Source: Rhizobacter sp. Root404
Lineage (GTDB): Bacteria; Pseudomonadota; Gammaproteobacteria; Burkholderiales; Burkholderiaceae_C
NCBI RefSeq assembly: GCF_001425865.1
Contig: NZ_LMDS01000007.1
Location: 125,156-189,155, forward strand
Direction of reading: 5' to 3'
Length of the DNA: 64,000 nt
Shown piece by piece: positions 1 to 9,171 of this stretch (position 1 is its first letter; every line of letters begins with the position of its first letter). The translations under genes were made by a program, and so were the position numbers. A model generated the notes under the pieces. It worked only from the letters and a program-made list of their open reading frames with translations. It was not told the DNA's origin and did not search any database.

Positions 1-747
1 CTGAAGCAGTTCCAGGGCGACCCGCGCTTCACGGTCACGCCGGGCGGCACCGAGGGCAAGACGATCGTCGCCATCAACAACAAGAAGAAGCCGTTCGACG
101 ACGTGCGGGTGCGCCGCGCGATCGCCGCGGCGATCGACCGCAAGGCGGTGATCGACGGCTCGTCCGAGGGCTACGGCAAGCCGATCGGCAGCCACATGGT
201 GCCCAGCGACGCGGGCTACATCGACCTCACCGGCGCGAATCCGTACGACCCCGAGAAGGCCAAGGCGCTGCTGAAGGAGGCGGGCGTGGCCACGCCGCTG
301 AACGTGACGCTGACGCTGCCGCCCCCGCAATACGCCCGCCAGGGCGGCGAGATCGTCGCGGCGCAGCTCGCCAAGGTCGGCATCAATGCGAAGATCGAGA
401 ACGTCGAGTGGGCGCAGTGGCTCAGCGGCACCTTCAAGGGCAACTTCGACCTGTCCGTGATCAGCCACGTCGAGCCGCTCGACTTCGACCGCTATGCCGA
501 CCCCAGCTACTACTGGGGCTACAACTCCAAGGCTTACAACGACCTGTTCGCCAAGTACAACAGCACCACCGACGCCAAGGGCCGGCTGAAGCTGATCGGC
601 GACATCCAGCGCCAGCTCGCCACCGACTCGGTCAACGTCTACCTGTACCAGCTGCCGCAGTTCGCGGTCGGCAAGAAGCAGCTGAAGGGCCTGTGGAGCA
701 GCTCGCCGGTGTTCGCGAACGACCTGTCGGCTCTGTCCTGGCAGTGA
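1..747 (+). CDS. Peptide/nickel-type ABC transporter solute-binding protein (partial, C-terminal part)
   Basis: The frame is open from the left window edge to a TGA stop, so about 248 C-terminal residues of a longer protein are seen; the start and any signal peptide lie outside. The segment FDDVRVRRAIAAAIDRKAVI is the hallmark of family 5 solute-binding proteins (DppA/OppA/NikA type), which capture peptides, nickel complexes or similar ligands in the periplasm for an ABC importer. The rest is the usual mixed alpha/beta C-terminal lobe ending in QFAVGKKQLKGLW. An amidase gene begins 4 bases after the stop, so the two are probably co-transcribed; an amide-bearing ligand is an inference only. 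The transporter's membrane parts would be further left. Confidence 0.88.
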   Translation: MKQFQGDPRFTVTPGGTEGKTIVAINNKKKPFDDVRVRRAIAAAIDRKAVIDGSSEGYGKPIGSHMVPSDAGYIDLTGANPYDPEKAKALLKEAGVATPLNVTLTLPPPQYARQGGEIVAAQLAKVGINAKIENVEWAQWLSGTFKGNFDLSVISHVEPLDFDRYADPSYYWGYNSKAYNDLFAKYNSTTDAKGRLKLIGDIQRQLATDSVNVYLYQLPQFAVGKKQLKGLWSSSPVFANDLSALSWQ

Positions 748-751
748 GGCG

Positions 752-2152
752 ATGACGGCGCCGCACGAACTCTCGGCCGTCGAACTGCTCGCCGGCTACC
801 GCGCTGGCACGCTGTCGCCCGTGGAGGTCGTGCGCGACGTGGTCGCGCACATGCGGTCCTGGGAGCCGCACCTGCACGCGACCTACGCGTTCGAGCCCGA
901 CACGGCGCTCGCGCAGGCCGAGGCCTCGCAGGCCCGCTGGCAGCGCGGCGCGCCGCAGGGCGCGCTCGACGGCGTGCCGGTGACGATCAAGGAGAACATC
1001 GCCACGCGCGGCGTGCCGGTGCCGCTGGGCACCGCCGCGACCGAGCTCGTGCCCGCCACGGCCGACGCCCCGCCGGCGGCGCGGCTGCGCGAGGCCGGCG
1101 CGGTGATCCTGTGCAAGACGACCATGCCCGACTACGGGATGCTGTCGTCCGGGCTGTCGAGCTTCCACCCGCTGACCCGCAACCCCTGGGACCTGCGCAA
1201 GAACCCCGGCGGCAGCAGCGCGGGCGCAGCCGCGGCGGCCGCGGCCGGCTACGGGCCGCTGCACGTGGGCACCGACATCGGCGGCTCGGTGCGGCTGCCG
1301 GCCGGCTGGTGCGGCATCTTCACGCTCAAGCCCAGCCTCGGGCGGATCCCGATCTTCCCGCCGTATGCCGGGCGCGTCGCCGGGCCGATGACGCGCAGCG
1401 TCACCGACGCCGCCCTGATGATGGCCACGCTGAGCCTGCCCGACGCGCGCGACACGATGAGCCTGCCGTACCAGGCGATCGACTGGCGGCAGCTCGACCG
1501 CGACGTCACCGGCCTGCGCATCGGCCTGCTGATGGACGCCGGCTGGGGCCTGGCCGTCGAGCCGGAGGTGCGCGCGGCGATCGAGGCCGCGGCACGCACG
1601 TTCGAGGCGGCCGGTGCGATCGTCACGCCGATCCCGGCGTTCATGACGCGCGCGATGATCGACGGCATGGACGACTTCTGGCGCACCCGCTCCTGGATGG
1701 ACATCTCGGCGCTGCCCGAAGCGCGCCGCGCGAAGGTGCTGCCCTACATCACCGAGTGGGCGCGCGGCGGCGAGGGCCTCAGCGGCGAGCGCGTGTTCCG
1801 CGGCTACGGGATGATGGGCGCGATGCGCGAGGCCGCCGTGGCCGCCACGGCACCGTTCGACGTGTTGCTGTCGCCGACCGCGCCGATGCCGGCCTTTCCG
1901 GCCGAGCATGCCGGCCCGACCAACGACCCGGCGACGCCGTTCGAGCACATCGCGTTCACGCTGCCGTTCAACATGAGCGAGCAGCCCGCCGCCAGCATCA
2001 ACTGTGGCTACACCGCGGCCGGGTTGCCGATCGGCCTGCAGATCGTCGGCCACCGCTTCGACGACCTCGGCGTGCTGCAGGTCGCCCGCGCCTGGGAACA
2101 GCTGCGCGCGCCGCAACGGCCGTGGCCGGAACCGCCGGCGCGCGCCGGCTGA
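752..2152 (+). CDS. Amidase signature family hydrolase
   Basis: A 466-residue amidase with the complete Ser-cisSer-Lys triad: Lys80 in VPVTIKENIA, cis-Ser156 in NPGGSSAGAA, and the nucleophile Ser179 in DIGGSVRLPAG. Family members hydrolyse carboxamides, ureas or aryl-acylamides in the cytoplasm; substrate specificity cannot be read from the motifs. Length is normal for the family. The ATG lies 4 bases after the preceding binding-protein stop, with GAGG in the spacer as a weak ribosome site, so it is likely translated from the same message. The TPR gene follows 5 bases after its stop. A second, distinct amidase lies near 43-44 kb; only the catalytic signatures are clearly shared. Confidence 0.9.
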   Translation: MTAPHELSAVELLAGYRAGTLSPVEVVRDVVAHMRSWEPHLHATYAFEPDTALAQAEASQARWQRGAPQGALDGVPVTIKENIATRGVPVPLGTAATELVPATADAPPAARLREAGAVILCKTTMPDYGMLSSGLSSFHPLTRNPWDLRKNPGGSSAGAAAAAAAGYGPLHVGTDIGGSVRLPAGWCGIFTLKPSLGRIPIFPPYAGRVAGPMTRSVTDAALMMATLSLPDARDTMSLPYQAIDWRQLDRDVTGLRIGLLMDAGWGLAVEPEVRAAIEAAARTFEAAGAIVTPIPAFMTRAMIDGMDDFWRTRSWMDISALPEARRAKVLPYITEWARGGEGLSGERVFRGYGMMGAMREAAVAATAPFDVLLSPTAPMPAFPAEHAGPTNDPATPFEHIAFTLPFNMSEQPAASINCGYTAAGLPIGLQIVGHRFDDLGVLQVARAWEQLRAPQRPWPEPPARAG

Positions 2153-2157
2153 GCGCG

Positions 2158-3495
2158 ATGTTCGACCTGCGCGGCATCGCCGTCAGCACCCGCTCGGCGG
2201 AGGCGCTCGCCGCGACCGAGCGCGCCCTGTGGCGGATGATGTCGTTCTACGGCACGCCGGTCGACGACCTGCTCGCCGCCCACGCCGCCGATCCCGCCTG
2301 GCCGCTGCCGCTGGTGATGCACGCCGGCTTCCTGCTGAGCCTGACCGAGCCGTCGCTGGTCCCCGAGGCGCGCGCGCTGCTCGACCTCGCCGAGCCGATG
2401 ATCGCGCGCGCCAACCACCGCGAGCGCGACCACATCGTCGCGCTGCACACGCTGCTCGCCGGCGACTGGCACGGCGCCTGCCGCGAGTGGGAAGCGCTGC
2501 TGCTGCACGAGCCGCGCGATGCGCTCGCACTGCAGTGGGCGCACCTGTTCGACTTCTACCGCGGCGATGCGGTTCAGCTGCGCCAGCGCGTGGCCCGCGT
2601 GCTGCCCGAGTGGTCGGAGGCCGACCCGCTGTACCCGTACGCCCTCGGCCAGTACGCGTTCGGCCTCGAGGAATGCCAGCTCTACGCCCAGGCCGAGGCG
2701 ACCGGTCGGCGCGCGCTCGCCGGCGGCGCCAAGGTGCCGTGGGCGATCCACGCGGTCGCGCACGTGATGGAGATGCAGGGCCGCTACCTCGAAGGCGGGG
2801 CCTGGATGACGCAATGGCAGGGCGACTGGGCCGAAGGCAACGGCTTTTCCGGCCACCTGGGTTGGCACCAGGCGCTGTTCGCGCTCGAGGCGCTCGATCA
2901 TGCCGAGGCGCTGCGCCTGTTCGATGCGCATCTGCACGCCGATCCGGCGCAGATCACCTTGCAGCGGCTCGACGCCTCGTCGCTGCTGTGGCGGCTGCAG
3001 CTCGTCGGTGCCGATGTCGGTGCGCGCTGGGCCGGGCTGGTCGAGGGCTGGGACCTGTCCGACCACGCCGCCGGCATCTACCCGTTCAACGACCTGCACG
3101 CGCTGCTCGCGTTGATCGGCGCGGGTGACCTGACGGCTGCGCAGGACTGGGCGCGCCGGGTCGCGCTGCAGGCCGAGCGCAGCGGCGGCAGCAACCGGGC
3201 CGTGGCGCGCGACGTCGGCGGCCCGCTGATGCGCGGCGTACTCGCGCTCGCGCTCGGGCGCTTCGACGAGGCGATCGAGACGCTCTACCCGGTGCGGGCG
3301 CTCGCGAGCCGCTTCGGCGGCAGCCACGCCCAGCGCGACCTGATCGACCAGACGCTGCTCGCCGCCGCCGTGCGCGCGACCGATCGTGCGGTCGGCCGCG
3401 CCCTGCTGAACGAACGGCGCCTCGGCAAGCCCGAGACGCCCTTGACCGACCACTGGGCGCGCCGCCTCGGCCTGCGCCACGCCCGCGCCGCGTGA
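2158..3495 (+). CDS. TTC38-like tetratricopeptide repeat protein
   Basis: A 445-residue, almost wholly helical protein. The start is the ATG 5 bases after the amidase stop; the same frame stays open far upstream inside the amidase gene, but that part is off-frame shadow. The N-terminal block (about residues 5-60: FYGTPVDDLLAAH, followed by MHAGFLLSLTEPSL) and the central WAIHAVAHVMEMQGRYLEGG with GHLGWHQALFALE match the layout of tetratricopeptide repeat protein 38, a conserved family of unknown biochemical role in bacteria and animals. No signal peptide or membrane segment. Its tight linkage to the amidase and ABC binding protein suggests a shared catabolic operon; the precise function is unknown. 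Confidence 0.82.
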   Translation: MFDLRGIAVSTRSAEALAATERALWRMMSFYGTPVDDLLAAHAADPAWPLPLVMHAGFLLSLTEPSLVPEARALLDLAEPMIARANHRERDHIVALHTLLAGDWHGACREWEALLLHEPRDALALQWAHLFDFYRGDAVQLRQRVARVLPEWSEADPLYPYALGQYAFGLEECQLYAQAEATGRRALAGGAKVPWAIHAVAHVMEMQGRYLEGGAWMTQWQGDWAEGNGFSGHLGWHQALFALEALDHAEALRLFDAHLHADPAQITLQRLDASSLLWRLQLVGADVGARWAGLVEGWDLSDHAAGIYPFNDLHALLALIGAGDLTAAQDWARRVALQAERSGGSNRAVARDVGGPLMRGVLALALGRFDEAIETLYPVRALASRFGGSHAQRDLIDQTLLAAAVRATDRAVGRALLNERRLGKPETPLTDHWARRLGLRHARAA

Positions 3496-3519
3496 TCGGC
3501 GCTGCCACGGAGGAACGCG

Positions 3520-3852
3520 ATGGCCACCCTGGACGAACAGATCGCGCACAGCCTGCGCGAGGCGCAACGCAACGGTGAGCTTCAATCGGCCGCGAGCTGG
3601 GGCAAGCCGCTGGACCTGGACGACGGCTTCGCGCAGACGCCCGAGGAACTGCGCATGGGCTTCAAGGCCCTCAAGGACGCCGGCTTCGCGCCGCCCGAGG
3701 TAGAGACGATGAAGACCATCGCCGCGCTGCGCAGGCAGATCGATGCCGAGTCCGACCCCGCCGCGGCCGACGCGCTGCGCCACCGCCTCAGCGAGCTGCA
3801 GCAGCACCTGGCGCTGCGCCTCGAGAAACTGCGGCGCACCGGCAGCCTCTGA
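3520..3852 (+). CDS. DUF1992 (DnaJ C28-type conserved domain) protein
   Basis: A 110-residue protein made of one domain. MATLDEQIAHSLREAQRNGE, then GKPLDLDD and LKDAGFAPPEVE are the conserved blocks of the DUF1992 family, the domain also found in eukaryotic DNAJC28. The bacterial members have no assigned activity. The C-terminal half (residues 60-107) is a predicted coiled coil. The start is well supported by GGAGGA 6 bases upstream of the ATG. It follows the TPR gene by 24 bases and could end that operon. Confidence 0.85.
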   Translation: MATLDEQIAHSLREAQRNGELQSAASWGKPLDLDDGFAQTPEELRMGFKALKDAGFAPPEVETMKTIAALRRQIDAESDPAAADALRHRLSELQQHLALRLEKLRRTGSL

Positions 3853-3925
3853 GCGCGGCGGCGCATCCCCCACAGATCGCAGGACCGCCCCGCACGCGCC
3901 GCGCTGCGGCCTTAGACTGCCAGCC

Positions 3926-6900
3926 ATGGCCATGATCCTCTGTCCTGGCTGCGGTGAAGAGAACCCGGCCAAGTTCCGACTCTGCGGGTATTGCGGTACA
4001 GCGCTGTCGGCGGCCGCGGCACCGGTGCTGCCGGCGCACGAAGTGCGCAAGACGGTGACGCTCGTCTTCTCCGACCTGAAGGGCTCGACCGCGCTCGGCG
4101 AGCGCCTCGACCCGGAGGCGGTGCGCGAGGTGATCGACCGCTACTTCAACGCGATGGCCGCGGAGATCACCCGCCACGGCGGCAAGATCGAGAAGTACAT
4201 CGGCGACGCGATCATGGCGGTGTTCGGCCTGCCGCGCGCGCACGAGGACGACGCCCTGCGCGCGGTACGCGCCGCCGCCGGCATGCGCGAGGCGCTCCAG
4301 CGCGTCAATGCCGACCTGCTGCGCCGCCACGGCGTCGCGCTGGCGAACCGCACCGGCGTCAACACCGGCGAGGTCGTCGCCGACGACGACCCGAACGCCG
4401 CGCAGAAGCTCGCCACCGGCGATGCCGTCAACCTCGCCGCGCGGCTCGAGCAGGCCGCGCCCGAGAACGAGATCTACCTCGGCGAGACGACCTACCGCCT
4501 GGTGCGCGACGCCGTCACCGTCGAGGCGGTCGAGCCGCTCGAGCTCAAGGGCAAGGCGGAACGCATCCCGGCGTACCGCCTCGTCTCCGCCCACGGCCTG
4601 ATGGGCAGCGTGCGCCGCGTCGACACGCCGGTGGTCGGGCGCGACGCCGAACTGGCGGCGCTCGCCGAGGCGTGTTCGCAGGCCCGCATGACGCGATCGA
4701 GCCGTCTGGTGACGGTGATCGGCGACGCCGGGCTCGGCAAGTCGCGGCTGGTGCACGAGGCCGTCGGCCGGGCCGGCGAAGGCGCCCGCGTGCTGCGCGG
4801 CCGGTGCCTGCCCTATGGCGACGGCATCACCTTCTGGCCGCTGCGCGAGATGGTGTTCGGCGCCGCCGGCATCACGAACGACGACGCGCCGGAGGACGCG
4901 CGCGCGAAGATGCAGGCGGTCATCGGCGAGGCCGATGTGGTCGACCGCCTCGCCGCCGCGGCCGGCCTCAGCGCCAAGCCGTATCCGCTGCCGGAGCTGT
5001 ACTGGGCCACAGGCAAGTTCCTCGAGACGATGGCCGGCAACGACATCGTGCTCGCGATCGTCGATGACATCCACTGGGCCGAGCCGGCGTTCCTCGACCT
5101 GCTCGAGCACCTGCTCGATTCCGACGCCAGCGCGCCCGCCCTGCTGCTCGCCACCGCGCGCCACGATCTGCTCGAAGACAAGCCCGATTGGGGCGAACGG
5201 GATCGCTCGACCCGGCTCGTGCTCAAGCCGCTCAGCGACGCCGCCTCGGCGGCCGTCGTCGCCAACCTGCTCGGCAGCGCCAACCTGCCGGAGGACGTGG
5301 TGCAGCGCATCGTCGCGGCCGCCGAGGGCAACCCGCTGTTCGTCGAGCAGATGCTGTCGATGCTGATCGACAACCGCGCGATCCGCCAGGAAGACGGACG
5401 CTGGGTGCGTGGCGAGCGCTATGCCGAAATCGCGGTGCCGCCGACGATCCAGGCGCTGCTGGAGGCACGGCTCGACCGGCTCGGGCGCGAGGAGCGCTTC
5501 ACGGTCGAGCCGGCCGCGGTGATCGGCATGCAGTTCGCGGTGCCCGCGGTCACGGCGCTGGCGCCCGAGGCAACGCGCCCGCAGATCGGCGAACGCCTGC
5601 AGACGCTGGCGCGCAAACGGTTCATCGAGTCGGCGGCGACCGCCGAGGGCGAGGTGCTGTTCCGCTTCCATCATCACCTGGTGCGCGAGACGGTCTACGG
5701 CGGGCTGCTCAAGCGTGCCCGGGCGCGGCTGCACACCGACTTCGTGCGCTGGGCCGATCAGGTCAACGCCGAACGGGGGCGCGCGCTCGAATTCGAGGAG
5801 ATCCTCGGTTACCACCTCGAGCAGGCGCACCGCTACCTCGGCGAACTCGGACCACTGGACGAGCAGGCCATCGCCACCGGCATCGATGCGGCGCGGCGCC
5901 TGACCGGCGCCGCCCGGCGCGCGTTCGCGCGTGGCGACATGCATGCCGCGGTCAACCTGTTTCGCCGCTCGACCGCGCTGCTGCCGGCGGACCACGCGCA
6001 GCGGCTGGCGTTGCTGCCGGAGCTCGGCGAGACGCTGATGGAGCTGGGCGATTTCGCGGATGCGCGGGCCGTGCTCGACGAGGCGGCGGTCACCGCCGAG
6101 CAGGTCGGCAATCAGCGGGTGCGCGCCTCGGCGCGGATCGTCCGGATGCTGGTGCGCCTGTACAGCGCCGAGCCAGGCGACTGGAGCAGCATGGCGCTGC
6201 AGGTGGCCGAAGAGACCATTCCGATCCTCGAACGCGAAGGCGCCCACGACGAACTGGCGAACGCCTGGCGCCTGAGCGGCCAGGTGCACGGGATCGCGCT
6301 GCGCTACCGGCAGATCGTCGTCGCGATCGAGAAGTCGATCGCGCATGCGCGCCTGGCGGGCGACGCGCGCATGGTCGCGCGTGCCGGGCTGGCGCTGTCC
6401 ACGACCGCCCTTTACGGCCCCACGCCGGTGGCGCAGGCGATCGAGCAGTGCGAAGGCATCCTGTCCGGCGGGCTGACCAACCGCCAGGTCGAGGCGATCG
6501 TGATGTGCACGCTGGCCCAGCTGCACGCGATGCGCGGTGAGTTCGACCGCGCGCGCGCGCTCTACCGCCGCGGTCGGGCGATGCTGCACGACCTCGGCCA
6601 GGGCGTGAATGCCGCGTCGACCGGCATGGACGTCGGCCGCGTCGAGTGGCTGGCCGGCGACCTCGTGACGGCGGAGCGCGAGGTCCAGGCCGATCTCGAC
6701 TTCCTCGCGCAGCGCGGCGAGACCTATTTCCTCTCGTCGATGGCGGCGCAGCTGTCGTGCATCGTGCGCGGGCTCGGCGACGACGCGCGAGCGCTCGAGC
6801 TGTCGCTCACCGCCGAACAGGCGGCCGCCGAGGACGACACGGTCTCGCACATCATGTGGCGGGTCGCGCGGGCGCCGCTGATCGCGCGCTCGGGCGACCT

Positions 6901-7123
6901 GCCGGAAGCCGAGGCGCTGGCGAGCCGCGCGATCGAACTCGCGCGCAGCACCGACGCACCGATCTTCCTGGCCGACGCGCTGGTCGAGCTGGGCTCGGTC
7001 CTGCACCTGGCCGACCGGGCGGAAGAAGCGCGCGCCGCGATCGACGAGGCGATCGCGCTGTATGCCGAGAAGGGCGACACCGTCTCGACGGCGCGCGCCC
7101 GGGGTGTCATCACCAGCGGCTGA
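3926..7123 (+). CDS. Zinc-ribbon / class III nucleotide cyclase / AAA ATPase / TPR signalling protein
   Basis: A 1065-residue cytoplasmic protein. Order of domains: zinc ribbon (CPGC at 6-9, CGYC at 20-23); class III adenylate/guanylate cyclase domain, about 40-225, with both metal aspartates (FSDLKGST; GDAIMAVF), the KYIGD lysine expected for ATP use, and the catalytic Asn and Arg in GDAVNLAARLE; then an AAA_16/STAND-like ATPase from about 235 with P-loop GDAGLGKSRL and Walker B IVLAIVDDIHWAEP; then several hundred residues of TPR-like helices to the C-terminus. Because all cyclase residues are present it is probably an active cAMP-forming enzyme gated by the NTPase/TPR part. The start at 3926 is chosen because the zinc ribbon begins there and TAGACT lies 7 bases upstream, suggesting a near-leaderless message. 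The 3' end overlaps the convergent gene by 14 bases. Confidence 0.9.
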   Translation: MAMILCPGCGEENPAKFRLCGYCGTALSAAAAPVLPAHEVRKTVTLVFSDLKGSTALGERLDPEAVREVIDRYFNAMAAEITRHGGKIEKYIGDAIMAVFGLPRAHEDDALRAVRAAAGMREALQRVNADLLRRHGVALANRTGVNTGEVVADDDPNAAQKLATGDAVNLAARLEQAAPENEIYLGETTYRLVRDAVTVEAVEPLELKGKAERIPAYRLVSAHGLMGSVRRVDTPVVGRDAELAALAEACSQARMTRSSRLVTVIGDAGLGKSRLVHEAVGRAGEGARVLRGRCLPYGDGITFWPLREMVFGAAGITNDDAPEDARAKMQAVIGEADVVDRLAAAAGLSAKPYPLPELYWATGKFLETMAGNDIVLAIVDDIHWAEPAFLDLLEHLLDSDASAPALLLATARHDLLEDKPDWGERDRSTRLVLKPLSDAASAAVVANLLGSANLPEDVVQRIVAAAEGNPLFVEQMLSMLIDNRAIRQEDGRWVRGERYAEIAVPPTIQALLEARLDRLGREERFTVEPAAVIGMQFAVPAVTALAPEATRPQIGERLQTLARKRFIESAATAEGEVLFRFHHHLVRETVYGGLLKRARARLHTDFVRWADQVNAERGRALEFEEILGYHLEQAHRYLGELGPLDEQAIATGIDAARRLTGAARRAFARGDMHAAVNLFRRSTALLPADHAQRLALLPELGETLMELGDFADARAVLDEAAVTAEQVGNQRVRASARIVRMLVRLYSAEPGDWSSMALQVAEETIPILEREGAHDELANAWRLSGQVHGIALRYRQIVVAIEKSIAHARLAGDARMVARAGLALSTTALYGPTPVAQAIEQCEGILSGGLTNRQVEAIVMCTLAQLHAMRGEFDRARALYRRGRAMLHDLGQGVNAASTGMDVGRVEWLAGDLVTAEREVQADLDFLAQRGETYFLSSMAAQLSCIVRGLGDDARALELSLTAEQAAAEDDTVSHIMWRVARAPLIARSGDLPEAEALASRAIELARSTDAPIFLADALVELGSVLHLADRAEEARAAIDEAIALYAEKGDTVSTARARGVITSG

Positions 7124-8303
7124 CGCCGTTCTCCAGTGCGTGCAGGATGAACTGCCAGTCGCCGACATCGTCCGGCGTCGGCGCGTTCTTCTTCGTGAAC
7201 TCGGTGCGCGAGAAGACGCACACCGGGCTGGCCGCCGTCGGGACGCCATTCGCCGGGCAGGCCGACAGCGGACCGAGATCCCGGCCGTCGTCGTAGTGCG
7301 AGTAGCTGACCACGGCGTTGGAAATCTTGGCCCCGTTCGCGATCGTGCTCGCATCGCGGCGGAGCTCGATCGTCGCGAACGTCCTGAAGAGCTGCTCGTT
7401 GTTCGGCACCTGCACGATCGCGGTGTTGGTCGTCGTGGTGTCGCCCGTGGCCCCGCCGAGCGTGACCGTCACGTCCACCTGGGCGGTCGTCAGGCTCTGG
7501 CCGGGCGGAACCGCCAGCTTGACCGCCGCCGTGGGCCGCAGGTTGGTCCCGCTGGGGGGCAGCACCGAGCCGCTGCCGGTGAAGAACGTTCCGCCGAAGC
7601 TCGGGATGTAGGTGGTGAAGCCGGCCAGGATCGAATCGGTGGCGGTCGTCACCAGGGCGATCGCTTCACTGCCGGTACACGGTGGCGACGGGATCTGCAC
7701 GCCGTTGCACAGGATCGATGACGGCGTGCTCGAGCTGTTGCCGCTGGCGTAGTCGAAGCTCCAGCCCAGCGCGATCGCCGCGTTCGCGGCCCAATGGTTG
7801 GCGGCGGCCAGCGGCGGGGCCGAGAAGATCAGGACGAACGAATTGTTGGCACCCGCCTTCATCTGCGGGAAGCTGCAGGTGACCGACGATCCGCTTCCGC
7901 TGCACGCCTGGGTCCCGATCGCCTCCACGTAGGACGCCGTGGCACCGGCATCCTCGTTCAGGGCCGTCAGGTCACCCGTCACGACCGAGGAGGCGTCGAA
8001 CCGGATCGCGTTGTTCGTGTTGCCGGACGAGTTGGTGATCGACACCTTGTAGGCGGCGTAGGTCGTGAGCCCGTTGCGACTCACCGAGACGCTGGCCGGG
8101 CTGCTGGCGCCGGCGCCCACCGGCACCACGGCGACCTCGAAGTTGGCATTGGCGGCGCGCGACGCGGTCGACGCGGTGCCCAGCGCCGCAGCCAGGAAGG
8201 CGAGCGCCAGGCATGCGCCTGAGCGTGCAAACGAGAGACGATTCCGGACGTGCCTGCGAGCGACGCGATGCAGCGCGCCCGGGCTGAAGAGACTGGCCGA
8301 CAT
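7110..8303 (-). CDS. Secreted protein of unknown family
   Basis: A 397-residue protein with a strong start: AGGAGGA 4 bases before the ATG. Residues 1-50 form a long, arginine-containing signal sequence (CLALAFLAAALG hydrophobic core, cleavage plausible near TASRA). The mature part is rich in Ser, Thr, Gly, Asn and Ala with predicted beta strands, two short Cys-x6-Cys pairs that could form disulfides, and repeated phrases such as SVTCSFPQMKAGANNSFVL, reminiscent of extracellular immunoglobulin-like or DUF11-type surface proteins. I cannot assign a family. It stands alone, convergent with the cyclase gene (14-base overlap), and has a promoter with a CRP-like box, so carbon- or cAMP-dependent expression is likely. 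Cell-surface or secreted location is inferred. Confidence 0.75.
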   Translation of the reverse strand: MSASLFSPGALHRVARRHVRNRLSFARSGACLALAFLAAALGTASTASRAANANFEVAVVPVGAGASSPASVSVSRNGLTTYAAYKVSITNSSGNTNNAIRFDASSVVTGDLTALNEDAGATASYVEAIGTQACSGSGSSVTCSFPQMKAGANNSFVLIFSAPPLAAANHWAANAAIALGWSFDYASGNSSSTPSSILCNGVQIPSPPCTGSEAIALVTTATDSILAGFTTYIPSFGGTFFTGSGSVLPPSGTNLRPTAAVKLAVPPGQSLTTAQVDVTVTLGGATGDTTTTNTAIVQVPNNEQLFRTFATIELRRDASTIANGAKISNAVVSYSHYDDGRDLGPLSACPANGVPTAASPVCVFSRTEFTKKNAPTPDDVGDWQFILHALENGVSRW

Positions 8304-8325
8304 GTCTTCCTCCTGTGGGCGGGAC

Positions 8326-8376
8326 CAGTTGCTGTATACCAACAAGCATTCCGCCAAAACCGTGATCTTCGTCACA
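8326..8376 (-). promoter_or_regulatory. CRP/Vfr-like box and promoter of the secreted-protein gene
   Basis: On the minus strand, TGTGA-N6-TCACG (plus coordinates 8361-8376) matches the CRP consensus in 9 of its 10 specified bases. A good -10, TATACA, lies at 8333-8338, with no convincing -35. A start site near 8326-8327 puts the box centre at about -42, the class II activator position. The leader would be about 23 bases and carry the AGGAGGA ribosome site. A class III cyclase is encoded next door. Confidence 0.6.
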
Positions 8377-8549
8377 TTCACAAACCCTTGTAACCGGGAA
8401 TGTCCGGGGTCGTTTGAGGAATTCCCCGCATTGAAAACAGGCCGGTCAGCGCCGTCGCCGATCCCGAGACATATGCACACCCGGGCCGAGACGCACTCGG
8501 TTACGGTGCCAGACGAAGAAATGGTTGGCAATTCAATCCGGTCATCAGC

Positions 8550-9152
8550 ATGCTCAACGACCTGAAAAATCATCTCGGCAGTTCGGTCGAATCGGTGCGG
8601 CGCCTGTTCCTGCGCCCGGCGCCTGCGGCCGCCGACGAACGTCGCGGGAGCAACCGCGACGCGCGGCTGCGAGCCCGTGAGGAACATCACCGCCGGGTGC
8701 GGCTCATGCGCCGCGAGCTCTACCAGCTGATGGAGCAGCACCCGACGTCGCGCGACCTGATGCGCCACCTCGACCTGGTCGAGCGCACCTTGCGACAGGA
8801 AGGCTTCAGCGCCGTCCAGGCCCTGCCGGTGCGCGTGATCGCGCGGGCCTTGCAGCAACTCGAGCAGCTGGTCTGGGACTGGACGCCCGCAGGCCTGGCG
8901 GAGTTGCGATCGCGGCTGGCCGTGATCGTGCGGACGCGCGCAGTCGATGCGCCGGCCCGTCCGGGCGCCGCACCGTCACCCGCGCCCGCCGCGAAGCCTG
9001 GCGAACCCGAACTCGGCGGCGCGCTGGTCGGCCCGGCGGTCGGCGACGCGACCGAGATCGACCACGCCGAATTCGCCGAGATGGAACGCAGCTGGTCCGG
9101 CCAGATGCCGGCGGACGTTCGCGACGCACTCGCCGCGGCGCGCCCGGCCTGA
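8550..9152 (+). CDS. Conserved hypothetical protein with alanine/proline linker
   Basis: A 200-residue soluble protein that I do not recognise. Residues 1-120 are helical and very basic (RLRAREEHHRRVRLMRRELY), followed by an Ala/Pro-rich linker at about 128-150 and an acidic C-terminal helix (GDATEIDHAEFAEMERSW). No signal peptide, membrane segment or catalytic motif. The ATG has no obvious Shine-Dalgarno sequence; it is the first in-frame ATG after a 246-base divergent intergenic region. The charge pattern suggests a protein- or nucleic-acid-binding adaptor, which is only an inference. Confidence 0.65.
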   Translation: MLNDLKNHLGSSVESVRRLFLRPAPAAADERRGSNRDARLRAREEHHRRVRLMRRELYQLMEQHPTSRDLMRHLDLVERTLRQEGFSAVQALPVRVIARALQQLEQLVWDWTPAGLAELRSRLAVIVRTRAVDAPARPGAAPSPAPAAKPGEPELGGALVGPAVGDATEIDHAEFAEMERSWSGQMPADVRDALAAARPA

Positions 9153-9171
9153 ACGCCGGCGGCGACGCGAT

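Noticed and set aside
3788..7354. A 1188-codon minus-strand open frame opposite the cyclase gene
   Set aside because: Same high-GC artefact; no domain, and the plus-strand gene is well supported.
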